This document shows, one piece after another, positions 43,618-52,765 of a stretch of DNA of 64,000 nucleotides (position 1 is its first letter; each line of letters starts with the position of its first letter). The translations under genes and the position numbers were made by a program. The notes below the pieces were generated by a model. That model was not told where the DNA came from, searched no databases, and saw only the letters and a list, made by a program, of their open reading frames with translations. The stretch spans positions 24,932 through 88,931 of the forward strand of contig CALAMQ010000035.1 in NCBI GenBank assembly GCA_937925815.1. The letters run 5' to 3'. The DNA comes from an uncultured Granulosicoccaceae bacterium. GTDB lineage: Bacteria; Pseudomonadota; Gammaproteobacteria; CALCKW01.

Positions 43618-44616
43618 TCAGGCGTCGGCCGCTTGTGCACTGGTTACGGCCAAGACCGCTTCGATGTCGGCCGCCGAACAGCCGCGCGAGAGATCGTTCA
43701 CAGGTTTGGCCAATCCCTGAATAACGGGACCGACGGCGGTACAGCCACCGAGCCGCTCGGCGAGTTTGTAACCGATGTTGCCAGCTTCCAGGCTCGGAAA
43801 GACAAAGACATTTGCGCGCCCCTCTAGAGTTTGATCCGGTGCCTTGCGCGCCCGAATCGCCGGCACAAATGCCGCGTCAAATTGCATGTCGCCGATGACT
43901 TCCCAGTCCGGCTTGGCCGTCCGCAACGCGGCGGTGGCGTCCTGCACCTTGCTCACCCGTTCGTGCTTGGCACTGCCGGCGGTGGAAAACGACAACATGG
44001 CAACACGCGGCGGGACACCGAGCAAGGAGGTGGCGCTGTGGCCCGTCGCCTGGGCAATGCCCGCAAGCTCTGTGGCGTCGGGCTCGACCACCAACGCACA
44101 ATCGGCAAACAGTACCGCTTCGTGAGTCTCGTGGTGTGGTTGTTCGAGCAGCATGAGAAAGAAGCTCGACACCTGCTTCACGCCAGGAGCGGTGCCAATT
44201 AGGCCAAAAGACCAGCGCAACACGTGCGCGGTTGAAGCAACCGCCCCGCCGACGAAGCCATCAGCCTCCCCGGCTGCCAGAACCGAGAGGGCTGCAACCA
44301 CCGGATCGCACAGGTCGATGCGGGCTTGTTCAGCGGTCATGCCTTTGTGTTGACGGCGCGCCACCAGTGCCTCGATCAAGTCTTCACGCGCCGACACTGA
44401 TTCGAGATCGAGCACCGTCAAGCCGTCGAGTGACACACCGGTGTCATGTGCCTGATCGTGTATCCGCTGCGGGTCACCGAGCAACATCGGCTTGGCCGTG
44501 CCAGCGGCAAAGGCTGCGGCCGCGGCGTTGATAACGCGTGGGTCTTCGCCCTCGGGTAGCACGATTCGAGCGGGCTGTCGCTGTGCAGCGGTGAGGATAG
44601 GGTCGAACAAAGACAT
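43618..44616 (-). CDS. pta: phosphate acetyltransferase (short form)
   Basis: About 332 residues, the PTA-PTB domain only, as in short Pta/EutD enzymes: ARIVLPEGEDPRVINAAAA, ADGFVGGAVASTAHVLR, LFADCALVVEPDA and NVFVFPSLEAGNIGYKLAER. It converts acetyl phosphate plus CoA to acetyl-CoA. Short Pta is a hallmark partner of sulfoacetaldehyde acetyltransferase (Xsc), which releases acetyl phosphate. Here it follows a CoA ligase and an acylating aldehyde dehydrogenase, supporting a sulfonate pathway; no ackA is adjacent. ATG 44616 has GGTGA upstream; GTG 44625 is the alternative. Confidence 0.9.
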   Translation of the reverse strand: MSLFDPILTAAQRQPARIVLPEGEDPRVINAAAAAFAAGTAKPMLLGDPQRIHDQAHDTGVSLDGLTVLDLESVSAREDLIEALVARRQHKGMTAEQARIDLCDPVVAALSVLAAGEADGFVGGAVASTAHVLRWSFGLIGTAPGVKQVSSFFLMLLEQPHHETHEAVLFADCALVVEPDATELAGIAQATGHSATSLLGVPPRVAMLSFSTAGSAKHERVSKVQDATAALRTAKPDWEVIGDMQFDAAFVPAIRARKAPDQTLEGRANVFVFPSLEAGNIGYKLAERLGGCTAVGPVIQGLAKPVNDLSRGCSAADIEAVLAVTSAQAADA

Positions 44617-44664
44617 GGCAGTCACCGTCAGGGATATCTATTAAATTGTATCCCGTTCTGTGGC

Positions 44665-46209
44665 TTACTCGGCGCGTTCGAGCAGTGCCGCGAGTTTCAA
44701 GCGCTGCACTTTGCCGGACGGTCCTTTGGGCAGACTCTCGAGCAAGTGCACACGGTCGGGCATTTTGAACGCGCCCACGCGCGCGCGGCAGTGCTCCCTG
44801 AGGTCATCTGCTGCGGTGCTTGAGGCTTCACGCAACACCACCCCTGCCTCAACTCGTTGGCCGTAGTCCTCACACGGGCACGCGAATGCCGCCGCCTCGA
44901 TCACGTCTGGGTGAGTGAGCAGTGCCTCGTCAATCTCGCGCGGCGCGATGTTCTCCCCGCCCTTAATAATGAGTTCCTTGAGCCGCCCGGTCACGAACAC
45001 ATAACCGTCCTCATCCATGCGGCCAAGATCGCCTGTGCACAGCCACCCATCCGCGTTGAGTGCCTCAGCGGTGGCCTCGGGATTGTTTAAATACCCTTGC
45101 ATCACGTTCGCACCGCGAACACGAATTTCACCCTCAACGCCGGCTTCACAGCGAAGACCGGTCTCGGCGTTGACGATACGGACCACGTTGCCAACCGCCA
45201 CACCCGGAGAGCCGTGTTTTGCGACACCTGGCGGCATCGGGTTTGAAAGAATTTGAGCCGCCGTCTCGGTCAAACCCATGGTTTCAATAATGGGCAAACC
45301 GAATCGCGCCTCAAACGCGCGGTGCACGTCGGGGGATAAGGGTGCCGAGGCCGATCGGCCGAAGCGCAAGCGGTCAGAGTCACCACGCCTGCGGTCATGC
45401 TCACCGTGCACCAACCAAGATATCTGCGTTGGCACGACCGAGAACCACGTGCATTGATGGTCTGCAAGCCAAGACCAAAAGGCACTGACCGAAAATCGCG
45501 GGGGCATGACCACGCTGCCCGCGGACACGAGCGGTGCCAGCACCGTCACGCACAAACCGTTGATGTGGTAGAGCGGCAGCACACACAGCGCTCGGTCTTC
45601 AGCGTCAATCTGATGCGCCAACGCCGTGTTGCCTCCGCCTGCCAAGAGGTTCGCGTGACTCAGGCGCACACCCTTTGGGCGCCCAGTGGTGCCGGAGGTG
45701 TACATCAACAGTCCGTCATCACCTGCGTTTAGTGGTGGCAAGTTGGCCGCTTTTGATGCGCCCAACGCATCCGTGATCGAAACACAATCAATGCCGTCGA
45801 GCGCGTCTGAAGGTATCGCATCCAGCCCAGACTTATCACACAAGACAAGCTTGGTCTCAGAATGGCTCAACACATATCCAATGGTGTCGTCTCCTGCGAC
45901 CAGGTTGATCGCGGTGACACGCCGCCCGGAGAAGAGAATGCCCAGTAACGCCAGCGCGCTGTTAGCACTGTTGCTCGCCGCGAACGCGACGCTCGCACCC
46001 GGTGCAATGCCAGACGACTCAACGCAGCCGGCAATATGGTGGCAACCTTCGAGCAAGTCCGAGAAAGACAATGTCTCGTCAGACGCCGGATCAACCAGCC
46101 AGATGGCATCGGGTGTGCGCGTTGCGCGCAACTCGATCAAGTCTCGCACCGAGAGCCCGTCGAGATCGCGCTGCCAACTGGCAGACCACACCGGCGCGAC
46201 TGCACTCAT
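44665..46209 (-). CDS. AMP-dependent acyl-CoA ligase, probable sulfoacetate-CoA ligase
   Basis: 514 residues, ANL superfamily. The P-loop is YTSGTTGRPKGVRLSH, the adenylate motif is ETMGLTETAAQIL, the Asp of the hinge region is in WLCTGDLGRMDEDGYVFV and the catalytic Lys is in GPSGKVQRLKL. It activates a carboxylic acid to the CoA thioester. The neighbours (acylating aldehyde dehydrogenase, Pta, tripartite transporter) mirror SauT of the sulfoacetate route, whose gene is about this size, but another small acid is possible. ATGA overlap with the upstream dehydrogenase gene fixes the start at 46209. Confidence 0.85.
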   Translation of the reverse strand: MSAVAPVWSASWQRDLDGLSVRDLIELRATRTPDAIWLVDPASDETLSFSDLLEGCHHIAGCVESSGIAPGASVAFAASNSANSALALLGILFSGRRVTAINLVAGDDTIGYVLSHSETKLVLCDKSGLDAIPSDALDGIDCVSITDALGASKAANLPPLNAGDDGLLMYTSGTTGRPKGVRLSHANLLAGGGNTALAHQIDAEDRALCVLPLYHINGLCVTVLAPLVSAGSVVMPPRFSVSAFWSWLADHQCTWFSVVPTQISWLVHGEHDRRRGDSDRLRFGRSASAPLSPDVHRAFEARFGLPIIETMGLTETAAQILSNPMPPGVAKHGSPGVAVGNVVRIVNAETGLRCEAGVEGEIRVRGANVMQGYLNNPEATAEALNADGWLCTGDLGRMDEDGYVFVTGRLKELIIKGGENIAPREIDEALLTHPDVIEAAAFACPCEDYGQRVEAGVVLREASSTAADDLREHCRARVGAFKMPDRVHLLESLPKGPSGKVQRLKLAALLERAE

Positions 46210-47651
46210 TGCCCGGCGGTGCCCCAATAATCAGAAAAGAGGTCTTCTAACGCGGGTTCACGCGGCGGGATCGTGCGTACCACTTTGCTAACATTCAGAA
46301 AGTGTTTGTAGTGAAGGTTGTCATCGATCGAATTGCCACCCCAAGTGCCACAACCCATCGATAGCGAAAACGGCATGCCGTTGTCAAAGGAGCCACCAGT
46401 GGCAAAGCAGTGCGCTTGGTTGACGATCACCCGACAGCTCGGCAGATCGCGCGCGAGTTCAAGCGCCTGCGCGTCATTGGCGGAATGCAAGCCAACGGAG
46501 TGCCCCGCTCCAATGTGCTCGAAGAGCCGCGTTGCAAGGTGTTTGGCCTCGGCGAAATCTGCAACCCGGTAGAGCGTTGTCACCAGCGAGAGCTTCTCGC
46601 CAGAATCGGGATGATCGGGTCCGACACCCTCGCCGTCGATCAACAAAAAGCGCGCGGTGTCAGCGTCTTCAACGCTGATGCCAGCACCGTTGACCAAGAC
46701 GTCGATGTCGCGAGCAATCAAGTGGCGGTTGAGACCGCCGTTTTGAAACAGCGCCGTGCGAAGCGTCTTTGCGGCCTCGCCTGACAGCCGTCGCCCGCCC
46801 GCGCGGTGCAACGCGGCGACGGTGTCGTCAAACACTGCGTCGAGCACGATCAATGCGTTTTCAGACGAGCAGCTGGTCGCGTTGTCAAAACTCTTGGACG
46901 CGGCGATTTTTGTGGCGGCGGCATCGAGATCCGCGGTCTCGTCGATGATGACCGAAACATTGCCCGCGCCAACGCCAATTGCCGGGGTGCCCGAAGAATA
47001 GGCGCGGCGCACATTGTCCTGGCTGCCAGTCACGATCAGCAGATCCACTTGTTCCATCAGGCGTTGCGTTTTGACCTTGGAAGACGGTGACGGCACCATC
47101 TGCACCAGCGCGGGATCAGCGCCAATTTTGGCAAACTCATCGTGAATGTGGCCAATCAATTTCTCGCACACTGCCACGCCGCGCGGCGACGGAGACAGCA
47201 CAATGGCGTTGCCGCAGGCGAGCGCATTGATCACGTTGTTGGTTGGCGTTGCCACCGGGTTAGTAGAGGGCACCACCGCCCCAACAACGCCAACTGGCCT
47301 CGCGATTTCGGTTATGCCAAGCGCGGCATCATCATTTAATACACCCGTCGTGATCGCGTCGTTGATGTCGCGAACCAGACCGAGCGTCTTGCGGTGGTTC
47401 TTGCGCACCTTGTCCGCGACATTGCCAAGACCCGTTGTCTCGACGGCCATCTCAGAGAGCGCGCGGTTGCGCTCGGGTTGCATCAACGCCCAAGCCGCGG
47501 CCTTCGCGGTCAGACGCAACTGCGCCTGATCGGATGAGGCGGCGTAGCGCACCTGCGCTGCGCGGGCGTTTGCGACAATGGCGTCAACGGAATCGATGTC
47601 TTGCTGCTCGCTCAACGACGTAATCTCTTGGGTTGAATGTTTGGGAGGCAC
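46206..47651 (-). CDS. CoA-acylating aldehyde dehydrogenase, probable SauS
   Basis: About 480 residues, an aldehyde dehydrogenase of the CoA-acylating class: VVPSTNPVATPTNNVINAL, SGTPAIGVGAGNVSVI and FDNATSCSSENALIVLD with the active-site Cys. It reduces an acyl-CoA to the aldehyde or works in reverse. Adjacent to a CoA ligase and Pta, it suits conversion of sulfoacetyl-CoA to sulfoacetaldehyde (SauS), though EutE-like acetaldehyde activity cannot be excluded. The start GTG at 47651 is weakly supported; a TTG at 47615 is also possible. Confidence 0.83.
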   Translation of the reverse strand: MPPKHSTQEITSLSEQQDIDSVDAIVANARAAQVRYAASSDQAQLRLTAKAAAWALMQPERNRALSEMAVETTGLGNVADKVRKNHRKTLGLVRDINDAITTGVLNDDAALGITEIARPVGVVGAVVPSTNPVATPTNNVINALACGNAIVLSPSPRGVAVCEKLIGHIHDEFAKIGADPALVQMVPSPSSKVKTQRLMEQVDLLIVTGSQDNVRRAYSSGTPAIGVGAGNVSVIIDETADLDAAATKIAASKSFDNATSCSSENALIVLDAVFDDTVAALHRAGGRRLSGEAAKTLRTALFQNGGLNRHLIARDIDVLVNGAGISVEDADTARFLLIDGEGVGPDHPDSGEKLSLVTTLYRVADFAEAKHLATRLFEHIGAGHSVGLHSANDAQALELARDLPSCRVIVNQAHCFATGGSFDNGMPFSLSMGCGTWGGNSIDDNLHYKHFLNVSKVVRTIPPREPALEDLFSDYWGTAGQ

Positions 47652-47744
47652 AAAGTGCCAATAGGTTCTGGGGCCCAGCGCTCGCAGCTACCGAGTCTGG
47701 CGGGCCAACAGTGGCCCGCCATCACCAAGATGCCGCGCCAGGTC

Positions 47745-48707
47745 TTAGAGACCTTCGAGCAACACTTCAAGTGCGGCTTGACGCTCTGCCCACATGGCTT
47801 GCACTTCTTCGCGGCTCATCACGTGCATCGGTGATCCGCCAGCTTTCATACGGCCCTGCACACGGCTGTGCTCGAACATCGCCGGCACTTGAGCGCTGAG
47901 CTTGTCGATCACATCTTGCGGTGTGCCCTTGGGGACCATCAGGCCACGGAAGTTAACCGATGAATTGTCGACGTCGTAGCCTGCTTCCATCAGCGTTGGC
48001 ACGTCGGGCAGGAAGTCATTGCGCTCCAAATCTGCCACCGCAAGGATCTTGACGTTACCCGCTTCACGCGCGCGAAATGCATCGGAGAGGTTGTTGATAC
48101 CGCCGATCACATCACCTGCGATCACCGCTTTCATCGCCGCCGCACCGCCACCTTTGGTTGGGATGTAGGCGAATTTAGCACCGGTTGATTTCTCGATCTG
48201 CAACGCGGCGATGTGGTGACCCACAAATAAGCCAGCACCCGAGAGCGTCGCTTTGCCTGGGTTTGCTGTCGCGAATTCCACTAACTCGCCAATGGTGTTG
48301 TAGGGGCTATCAGCACCGACCACGACCACTGCCGGGTCTGCGCCCCAGTTGGCAATTGGCTCGAAGCTCTCGACTGAGTACTTCACGCCGCCCTCAATGG
48401 ATTGCGCGATAAAGTGAGGCACGTTGTACGCAGAGAGCATGTAGCCGTCGGCATCAGCTTCAGTTGCGAACCAATTCCAACCAACCCGCCCACCAGCGCC
48501 GGGCTTGTTGACGATGTACATCGGCTGGCCAAGCATGTCTTCGTTGCCCGCGACCATGGTTACAATGCGCGCCTGAAAATCCGTCGCGCCACCCGCGCCG
48601 TAGGACACGGCAACCCCTATTGGGCGCTCTGGGAAGTCCGCTGCGTGCAAGCTGCCCGCCAGCACAGCGGCTGCAGTCAGCGTGATGGCTTTTATTATGT
48701 TTTTCAT
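47745..48707 (-). CDS. tripartite tricarboxylate transporter substrate-binding protein (TctC)
   Basis: 320 residues with a signal peptide (NIIKAITLTAAAVLAGS ending HA) and the Bug/TctC fold: ADFPERPIGVAVSYGAGGATD, GRVGWNWFATEADADGYML, TKGGGAAAMKAVIAGDVI and VNFRGLMVPKGTPQDVIDKL. It binds a carboxylate or sulfonate in the periplasm and hands it to the TctAB channel encoded just upstream. ATG 48707 is preceded by GAGGAG; this decides it over the in-frame TTG 6 nt earlier. Confidence 0.9.
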   Translation of the reverse strand: MKNIIKAITLTAAAVLAGSLHAADFPERPIGVAVSYGAGGATDFQARIVTMVAGNEDMLGQPMYIVNKPGAGGRVGWNWFATEADADGYMLSAYNVPHFIAQSIEGGVKYSVESFEPIANWGADPAVVVVGADSPYNTIGELVEFATANPGKATLSGAGLFVGHHIAALQIEKSTGAKFAYIPTKGGGAAAMKAVIAGDVIGGINNLSDAFRAREAGNVKILAVADLERNDFLPDVPTLMEAGYDVDNSSVNFRGLMVPKGTPQDVIDKLSAQVPAMFEHSRVQGRMKAGGSPMHVMSREEVQAMWAERQAALEVLLEGL

Positions 48708-48759
48708 CCTCAATCTCCTCGTGTGGTTTTGGGGTACTGAAATTTCGCTAACAAGACAC

Positions 48760-50721
48760 TTAAAAAAACAGTCCCCGTGGTGTCTGAACTTTCAACAACA
48801 ACATAAACAACCCGTAGATAACGCCCATAAAACAGCCGGTCACAACCAGCCGTTGCAACCACGCGCGCGCGGAGCTAAGCGGCGCTGGGTCGTACAGCGT
48901 GTACACCGTGAAAAAGGCAATACTGCCTGCGGTGTAAAATCCGAGTGCTTTCGCCGCGACGTAGACAAAGAGGCCCGCGACCACCACGCCAGGCAGGATC
49001 GCAAGCGCCATTGAACCTGAAATACCATCTCCGACACGGGCACGCCCGGTCAACGCTCGAAAAGCATTCCAAACCGCAAAGCCAAGGAAAAACCCCGAGA
49101 TCAGACGCGGGAACAAAAACGCATCACTGGGCTCGCCGGTGAAGCTAAGCCAACACACTGCTGCCGCCACCAACAACACCGCAAGGCTGGACACGCCGTG
49201 CTGTACACGTGGTGCAGTCGAGACCGCAGCTGACGGTTTTTGCGCTGCAACCCGATTGCTGAAAAAGCTGTACAACACTGACGCAATCACAAGCGCGATC
49301 AACACCAAGTTGAGCGGGCCGCCAAGGAAATACGCCATCGGGCCATCCGTTGCGTTGGCGATCATCGAACCCTGAATGAAATTCGCCTCGGCAATTGGTC
49401 CGAGGATCAGACCCAGCACCAGTGGTGCGGCCGAAAAGCCAAAGCGCACCAAACCGAACATCATGGCGCCAAGCGAAAACATCACCAGCACATCGCCCAT
49501 CGATTGCTGAACGGAATACGCGCCAAACACCGCCAGGACCAACACGGCGGCGGCCAGTATCGGCACCGGCGCGCGCGCAATGCGAGCAGCCCAGACAGCG
49601 GTGTAGATACCAAACGCCACCATCAACAACTGGCCGATCAACATCGAATTGATAAAGGTCCAGGCAACCTCGGGGTGGTTATCAAAGAGGTCAGAGCCCG
49701 GAAAAATGCCGTGAATAAGGAGGCCACCGAGCAGCACGGCTGCGGTTGGGCTGCCTGGAATTGACAAGGTCAGAAGCGGAACGAGCGAGGGGCCAACCAT
49801 CGCGTTATTGGCTGACTCAGCTGCGATCACGCCCTCTGGGTGACCGCGTCCAAACTGGTCCTTTTCTGGTGAAAACTTCTTGCTCTGGTCGTAGGCCACG
49901 AGTCCTGCAATCTGACCGCCCACCCCAGGAATCAAACCGACAATGGAACCGACGACAGTGCCAATCGACAGCGCCCGGTAACGCGAGAACAATTCCCGTA
50001 TCGACGATGACAGCGCATAACGGGTCACAGCCACAGCCTGGACGGAGGTTTCGCGCCGTCCCTTGGCAAACATCTCGATGACCTGAGGGATGGCAAAAAG
50101 GCCAATCAAGGCTGCGATCACGTTGACACCACCGCCGAGCGCATCGTGAAATATAAAGCGCTGCGCGCCCTGGATGTCGTCGTAGCCAATCATCGAGAGC
50201 CAGAGCCCAATACACCCCGACAACAGCCCTTTCACAAAGGAGTTGGAGTCGAGCGAACCGATCACGGTGACGCCGAGGATCGCGAGCCAAAAGAGGTGCG
50301 ACGGCCCGAAGGCCAGTGCCCATTGCGCGAGCATTGGCGTGAGGAAGATCAACAACAACACACCGATCACTCCGCCAACTCCGGAGGCGAGGAATGACAG
50401 CTGCAACGCGCGCGCGCCGTCGCCGCGCTCGGCCATTGCATGGCCGTCGAGTGCAGTGGCGATATTGGCGGGGGCGCCCGGAATCTTGAGCAAAATGGCG
50501 CTGACCGCCCCGCCCGCCACCGTTGAGGTGTAGGCCGCTCCAAGCAAAATCAAACCCTGCGTGGGCGCCAGGTGGAAGGTAAACGGGATCAGCAGCGCCA
50601 CTGCCATAGTGGGTGACAGCCCCGGTGTCGCCCCGAGGATTAACCCGCCCACGGTACCGCCAATCAACAGAACCAGAGACAGGGGCTCGAAGACGCCGCC
50701 AAAGTGGTTGAGAAACTCCAT
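48760..50721 (-). CDS. fused TctA-TctB membrane subunit of a tripartite tricarboxylate transporter
   Basis: 653 residues. The first ~500 are TctA with its conserved cores (GATPGLSPTMAVALLIPFTF, KIPGAPANIATALDGHAMAE, GQIAGLVAYDQSKKFSPEKD, SIPGSPTAAVLLGGLLIHGI). After a linker (FFSNRVAAQKPSAAVS) comes a TctB-like four-helix part (residues ~520-653, DAFLFPRLISGFFLGFAVWN). The two subunits are usually separate proteins, so this is a natural fusion. It heads the operon and takes up the substrate bound by TctC. AGGCGA precedes the ATG. Confidence 0.9.
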   Translation of the reverse strand: MEFLNHFGGVFEPLSLVLLIGGTVGGLILGATPGLSPTMAVALLIPFTFHLAPTQGLILLGAAYTSTVAGGAVSAILLKIPGAPANIATALDGHAMAERGDGARALQLSFLASGVGGVIGVLLLIFLTPMLAQWALAFGPSHLFWLAILGVTVIGSLDSNSFVKGLLSGCIGLWLSMIGYDDIQGAQRFIFHDALGGGVNVIAALIGLFAIPQVIEMFAKGRRETSVQAVAVTRYALSSSIRELFSRYRALSIGTVVGSIVGLIPGVGGQIAGLVAYDQSKKFSPEKDQFGRGHPEGVIAAESANNAMVGPSLVPLLTLSIPGSPTAAVLLGGLLIHGIFPGSDLFDNHPEVAWTFINSMLIGQLLMVAFGIYTAVWAARIARAPVPILAAAVLVLAVFGAYSVQQSMGDVLVMFSLGAMMFGLVRFGFSAAPLVLGLILGPIAEANFIQGSMIANATDGPMAYFLGGPLNLVLIALVIASVLYSFFSNRVAAQKPSAAVSTAPRVQHGVSSLAVLLVAAAVCWLSFTGEPSDAFLFPRLISGFFLGFAVWNAFRALTGRARVGDGISGSMALAILPGVVVAGLFVYVAAKALGFYTAGSIAFFTVYTLYDPAPLSSARAWLQRLVVTGCFMGVIYGLFMLLLKVQTPRGLFF

Positions 50722-50783
50722 TCGCCTGCCTAGACCCCGGTTAGATTTCCGTCACTTCGGCCAGAGTGTAAGGATGAAAATAA

Positions 50784-50803
50784 AAATGTAAACGTTTTCA
50801 TTT
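50784..50803. promoter_or_regulatory. LacI-type operator between the transporter operon and its regulator
   Basis: AAATGTAAACGTTTTCATTT is a 20-bp dyad with a single mismatched pair, centred on the CG at 50793-50794, the classical centre of LacI/GalR operators. It lies in the 117-bp divergent region, 62 bp from the tctAB start and 35 bp from the lacI-type gene, so it can control both. Confidence 0.8.
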
Positions 50804-50838
50804 CAGCGGTAGAGTGTTGCCAAAACAGGAGATCAGGC

Positions 50839-51873
50839 ATGCGCCGACCGCGCAGTCGCAAAGGCGCACCCGGGATCGTTGAAGTCGCGCGCCGCGCCAA
50901 CGTGTCCCCAGCGACAGTCTCGCGATGCTTCAATTCCCCGGACACAGTTAAGGCTGAGACCCGCGCGCGCGTGACCCAGGCCGCCGAGGCGCTTGGGTAT
51001 ATCCGCAACCGCGCGGCAGGCACGCTGCATAAACAGATGTCAGGCAGTGTCGGCTTGGTGGTCCCCACCATCGACAACGCTATTTTTTCTGAGCTCGTGG
51101 ACGCATTCGCCAAGCAGCTGCGCACCCACGACCGCACCTTGCTGATCGCCACCCACGACTACGACCTGGAGCTGGAGGTCGCTATTGTGCGCTCCCTGCT
51201 CGAGCGGCGAATTGACGGCGTGGCGCTGGTCGGCTTTGAACACAACGACGTCGCACTGCGCATGTTGGAGACGCAATCGGTGCCGGTGCTGTCTATCTGG
51301 AACTACCGCGACAAAGCGCCCCTGCCCTGCGTCGGCGCAAACAATTTTGCCGCGGGTGAAAAAGCGACTGAGCACCTGCTGTCTCTGGGTCACCGCGACA
51401 TCGCGTTTCTCTTTCCGTCCGACGACGGCAACGACCGTGCGCGCGATCGACGCGACGGCGCTCTACACGCCACCACGAACCGCGGCATCTCGCCACCACC
51501 CAGCCGGCTCATCGACTGCCCTTACGACATCAATCAGGCGAAAACACGCGCAATGGCACTGCTGCGCAAGGATCCACCCAGCGCCATCGTGGCTGGCAAC
51601 GACGTCATCGCCCAAGGTGTGCTCTACGCCTGCCAAGCGGTCGGTGTGTCGGTGCCCGATCAAGTGTCGGTAGTCGGCATCGGAGATTTTCGAGGATCAT
51701 CTGCCATCGAACCACGGCTCAGCACGGTTCGCCTACCAGCGCGCACCATAGGGCGCTCAGCTGCGGACACCATTGTGGCCATGAGCGGAGGCAACCCGTT
51801 CAGGGTGGCAAGTGATCAGGAAGTGCCTTTTGAATGGATAGAACGGGACTCCACAGCCCCGCCCAATCACTGA
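50839..51873 (+). CDS. LacI family transcriptional regulator
   Basis: 344 residues: helix-turn-helix IVEVARRANVSPATVSRCFN, hinge helix YIRNRAAGTLHKQ, and a periplasmic-binding-like sensor domain (SGSVGLVVPTIDNAIFSEL, AIVAGNDVIAQGVLYAC, VSVVGIGDFRGSSAIEPRLS). Divergent from the transporter-ligase operon, with a matching dyad between, so it likely represses that operon until the sulfonate or a metabolite binds. GGAG precedes the ATG. Confidence 0.92.
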   Translation: MRRPRSRKGAPGIVEVARRANVSPATVSRCFNSPDTVKAETRARVTQAAEALGYIRNRAAGTLHKQMSGSVGLVVPTIDNAIFSELVDAFAKQLRTHDRTLLIATHDYDLELEVAIVRSLLERRIDGVALVGFEHNDVALRMLETQSVPVLSIWNYRDKAPLPCVGANNFAAGEKATEHLLSLGHRDIAFLFPSDDGNDRARDRRDGALHATTNRGISPPPSRLIDCPYDINQAKTRAMALLRKDPPSAIVAGNDVIAQGVLYACQAVGVSVPDQVSVVGIGDFRGSSAIEPRLSTVRLPARTIGRSAADTIVAMSGGNPFRVASDQEVPFEWIERDSTAPPNH

Positions 51874-51935
51874 CTTCATCCGGCTCCAGGCACAGGAGCC
51901 GAGCCTGCCCGCGCAGTGCGCGACGGGCTGGCACA

Positions 51936-51952
51936 CCGCCTAGGTTAGGCGG
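51936..51952 (+). terminator. hairpin after the LacI-type gene
   Basis: CCGCCTA and TAGGCGG pair around GGT, overlapping the end of the convergent csrA gene. A longer GC-rich stem (GCCCGCGCA with TGCGCG-A-CGGGC) lies just before it. T-rich sequence downstream is short, so the assignment as a terminator is moderate. Confidence 0.4.
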
Positions 51953-52178
51953 CCTTCTCTTCGGTGGTCTCGTCGTTCGCCACTGCTGCGTGCGCCAGCG
52001 CACCGGCTTGAGCAGCCTCACGCTGCTTGCGATCGTAGACTTCCTGCCGGTAAACCGGCACTTCTCTTGGTCCCGTAATACCGAGCTTTACCTGCCCGCC
52101 TTTAATCGAGACCACTTCTAGCGTGATGTCTGGGCCGATTACAATTTTTTCTCCCAGACGGCGACTCAAAATTAACAT
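51945..52178 (-). CDS. csrA: carbon storage regulator CsrA
   Basis: 77 residues, RNA-binding post-transcriptional regulator that binds GGA motifs in mRNA leaders. Key residues are in place: MLILSRRLGEKIVIG with Leu4 and the arm GPREVPVYRQEVYDR with Arg44. The C-terminal tail of about 27 residues (from AAQAGALAHAAVANDE) is longer than in E. coli CsrA (61 residues). Upstream, 52179-52437 holds no other gene I accept. Confidence 0.95.
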   Translation of the reverse strand: MLILSRRLGEKIVIGPDITLEVVSIKGGQVKLGITGPREVPVYRQEVYDRKQREAAQAGALAHAAVANDETTEEKAA

Positions 52179-52437
52179 TAGCTGTCCTTAGTCAGAGTGT
52201 CCGCACCCAGCGGGGTGCAGCCTCTGCGCCAACTCAAGCTTGCCAATCATGAAATCTTTGTAATAAAGACTGACCACTGAGCTGAGCAAATTATTGCTCA
52301 TAACCGGCAAACCCCACTGGTAATGCGGATTGAGGCCGCCGAACGCCACCAAAAGCGTGATAACCCCCACACTCTGGCCTGCTGTTTCTCAGTAAGCTGG
52401 CACCATCGCGTCAAGCTGATATCACACCGGAGTACCA

Positions 52438-52716
52438 GTGGCCATCCACCTGCTCGTCAACACCATTGCCGGATTCACTGCCGCGCGCTGCTTTAGTTGC
52501 CCCATTTCCATGACGGTGTGGTCGGTCATCATCGCCTTCGCCAGTAACGTTGTCGGCATGCAGCTCTATCTAATGGTGCAACCGTCGCGGTACATCGACC
52601 CAAATTACGTCGCGATCAACGCCATGATTGGCGCCATCGGCGCACTCATCGCCGCGCCGCTGCTCGCCTTTGTGTTCAGACGACTGCTCAAGCCAACAGT
52701 CGGCGAGGGAAGCTGA
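52438..52716 (+). CDS. small two-helix membrane protein, unknown
   Basis: 92 residues with hydrophobic helices at about 25-45 (MTVWSVIIAFASNVVGMQLY) and 62-82 (NAMIGAIGALIAAPLLAFVF). GGAG lies 5 nt before the GTG start, which argues for a real gene. No family recognised. It precedes dgkA on the same strand with 49 bp between, so it may share its transcript. Confidence 0.6.
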   Translation: MAIHLLVNTIAGFTAARCFSCPISMTVWSVIIAFASNVVGMQLYLMVQPSRYIDPNYVAINAMIGAIGALIAAPLLAFVFRRLLKPTVGEGS

Positions 52717-52765
52717 CCGACCGCCGCTCTATACTCTGATGCGGTTCATCGAGGTCCGACCCCAC

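Noticed and set aside
52188..52370. 60-residue minus-strand frame upstream of csrA
   Set aside because: No good ribosome site and no recognisable features; left as intergenic.
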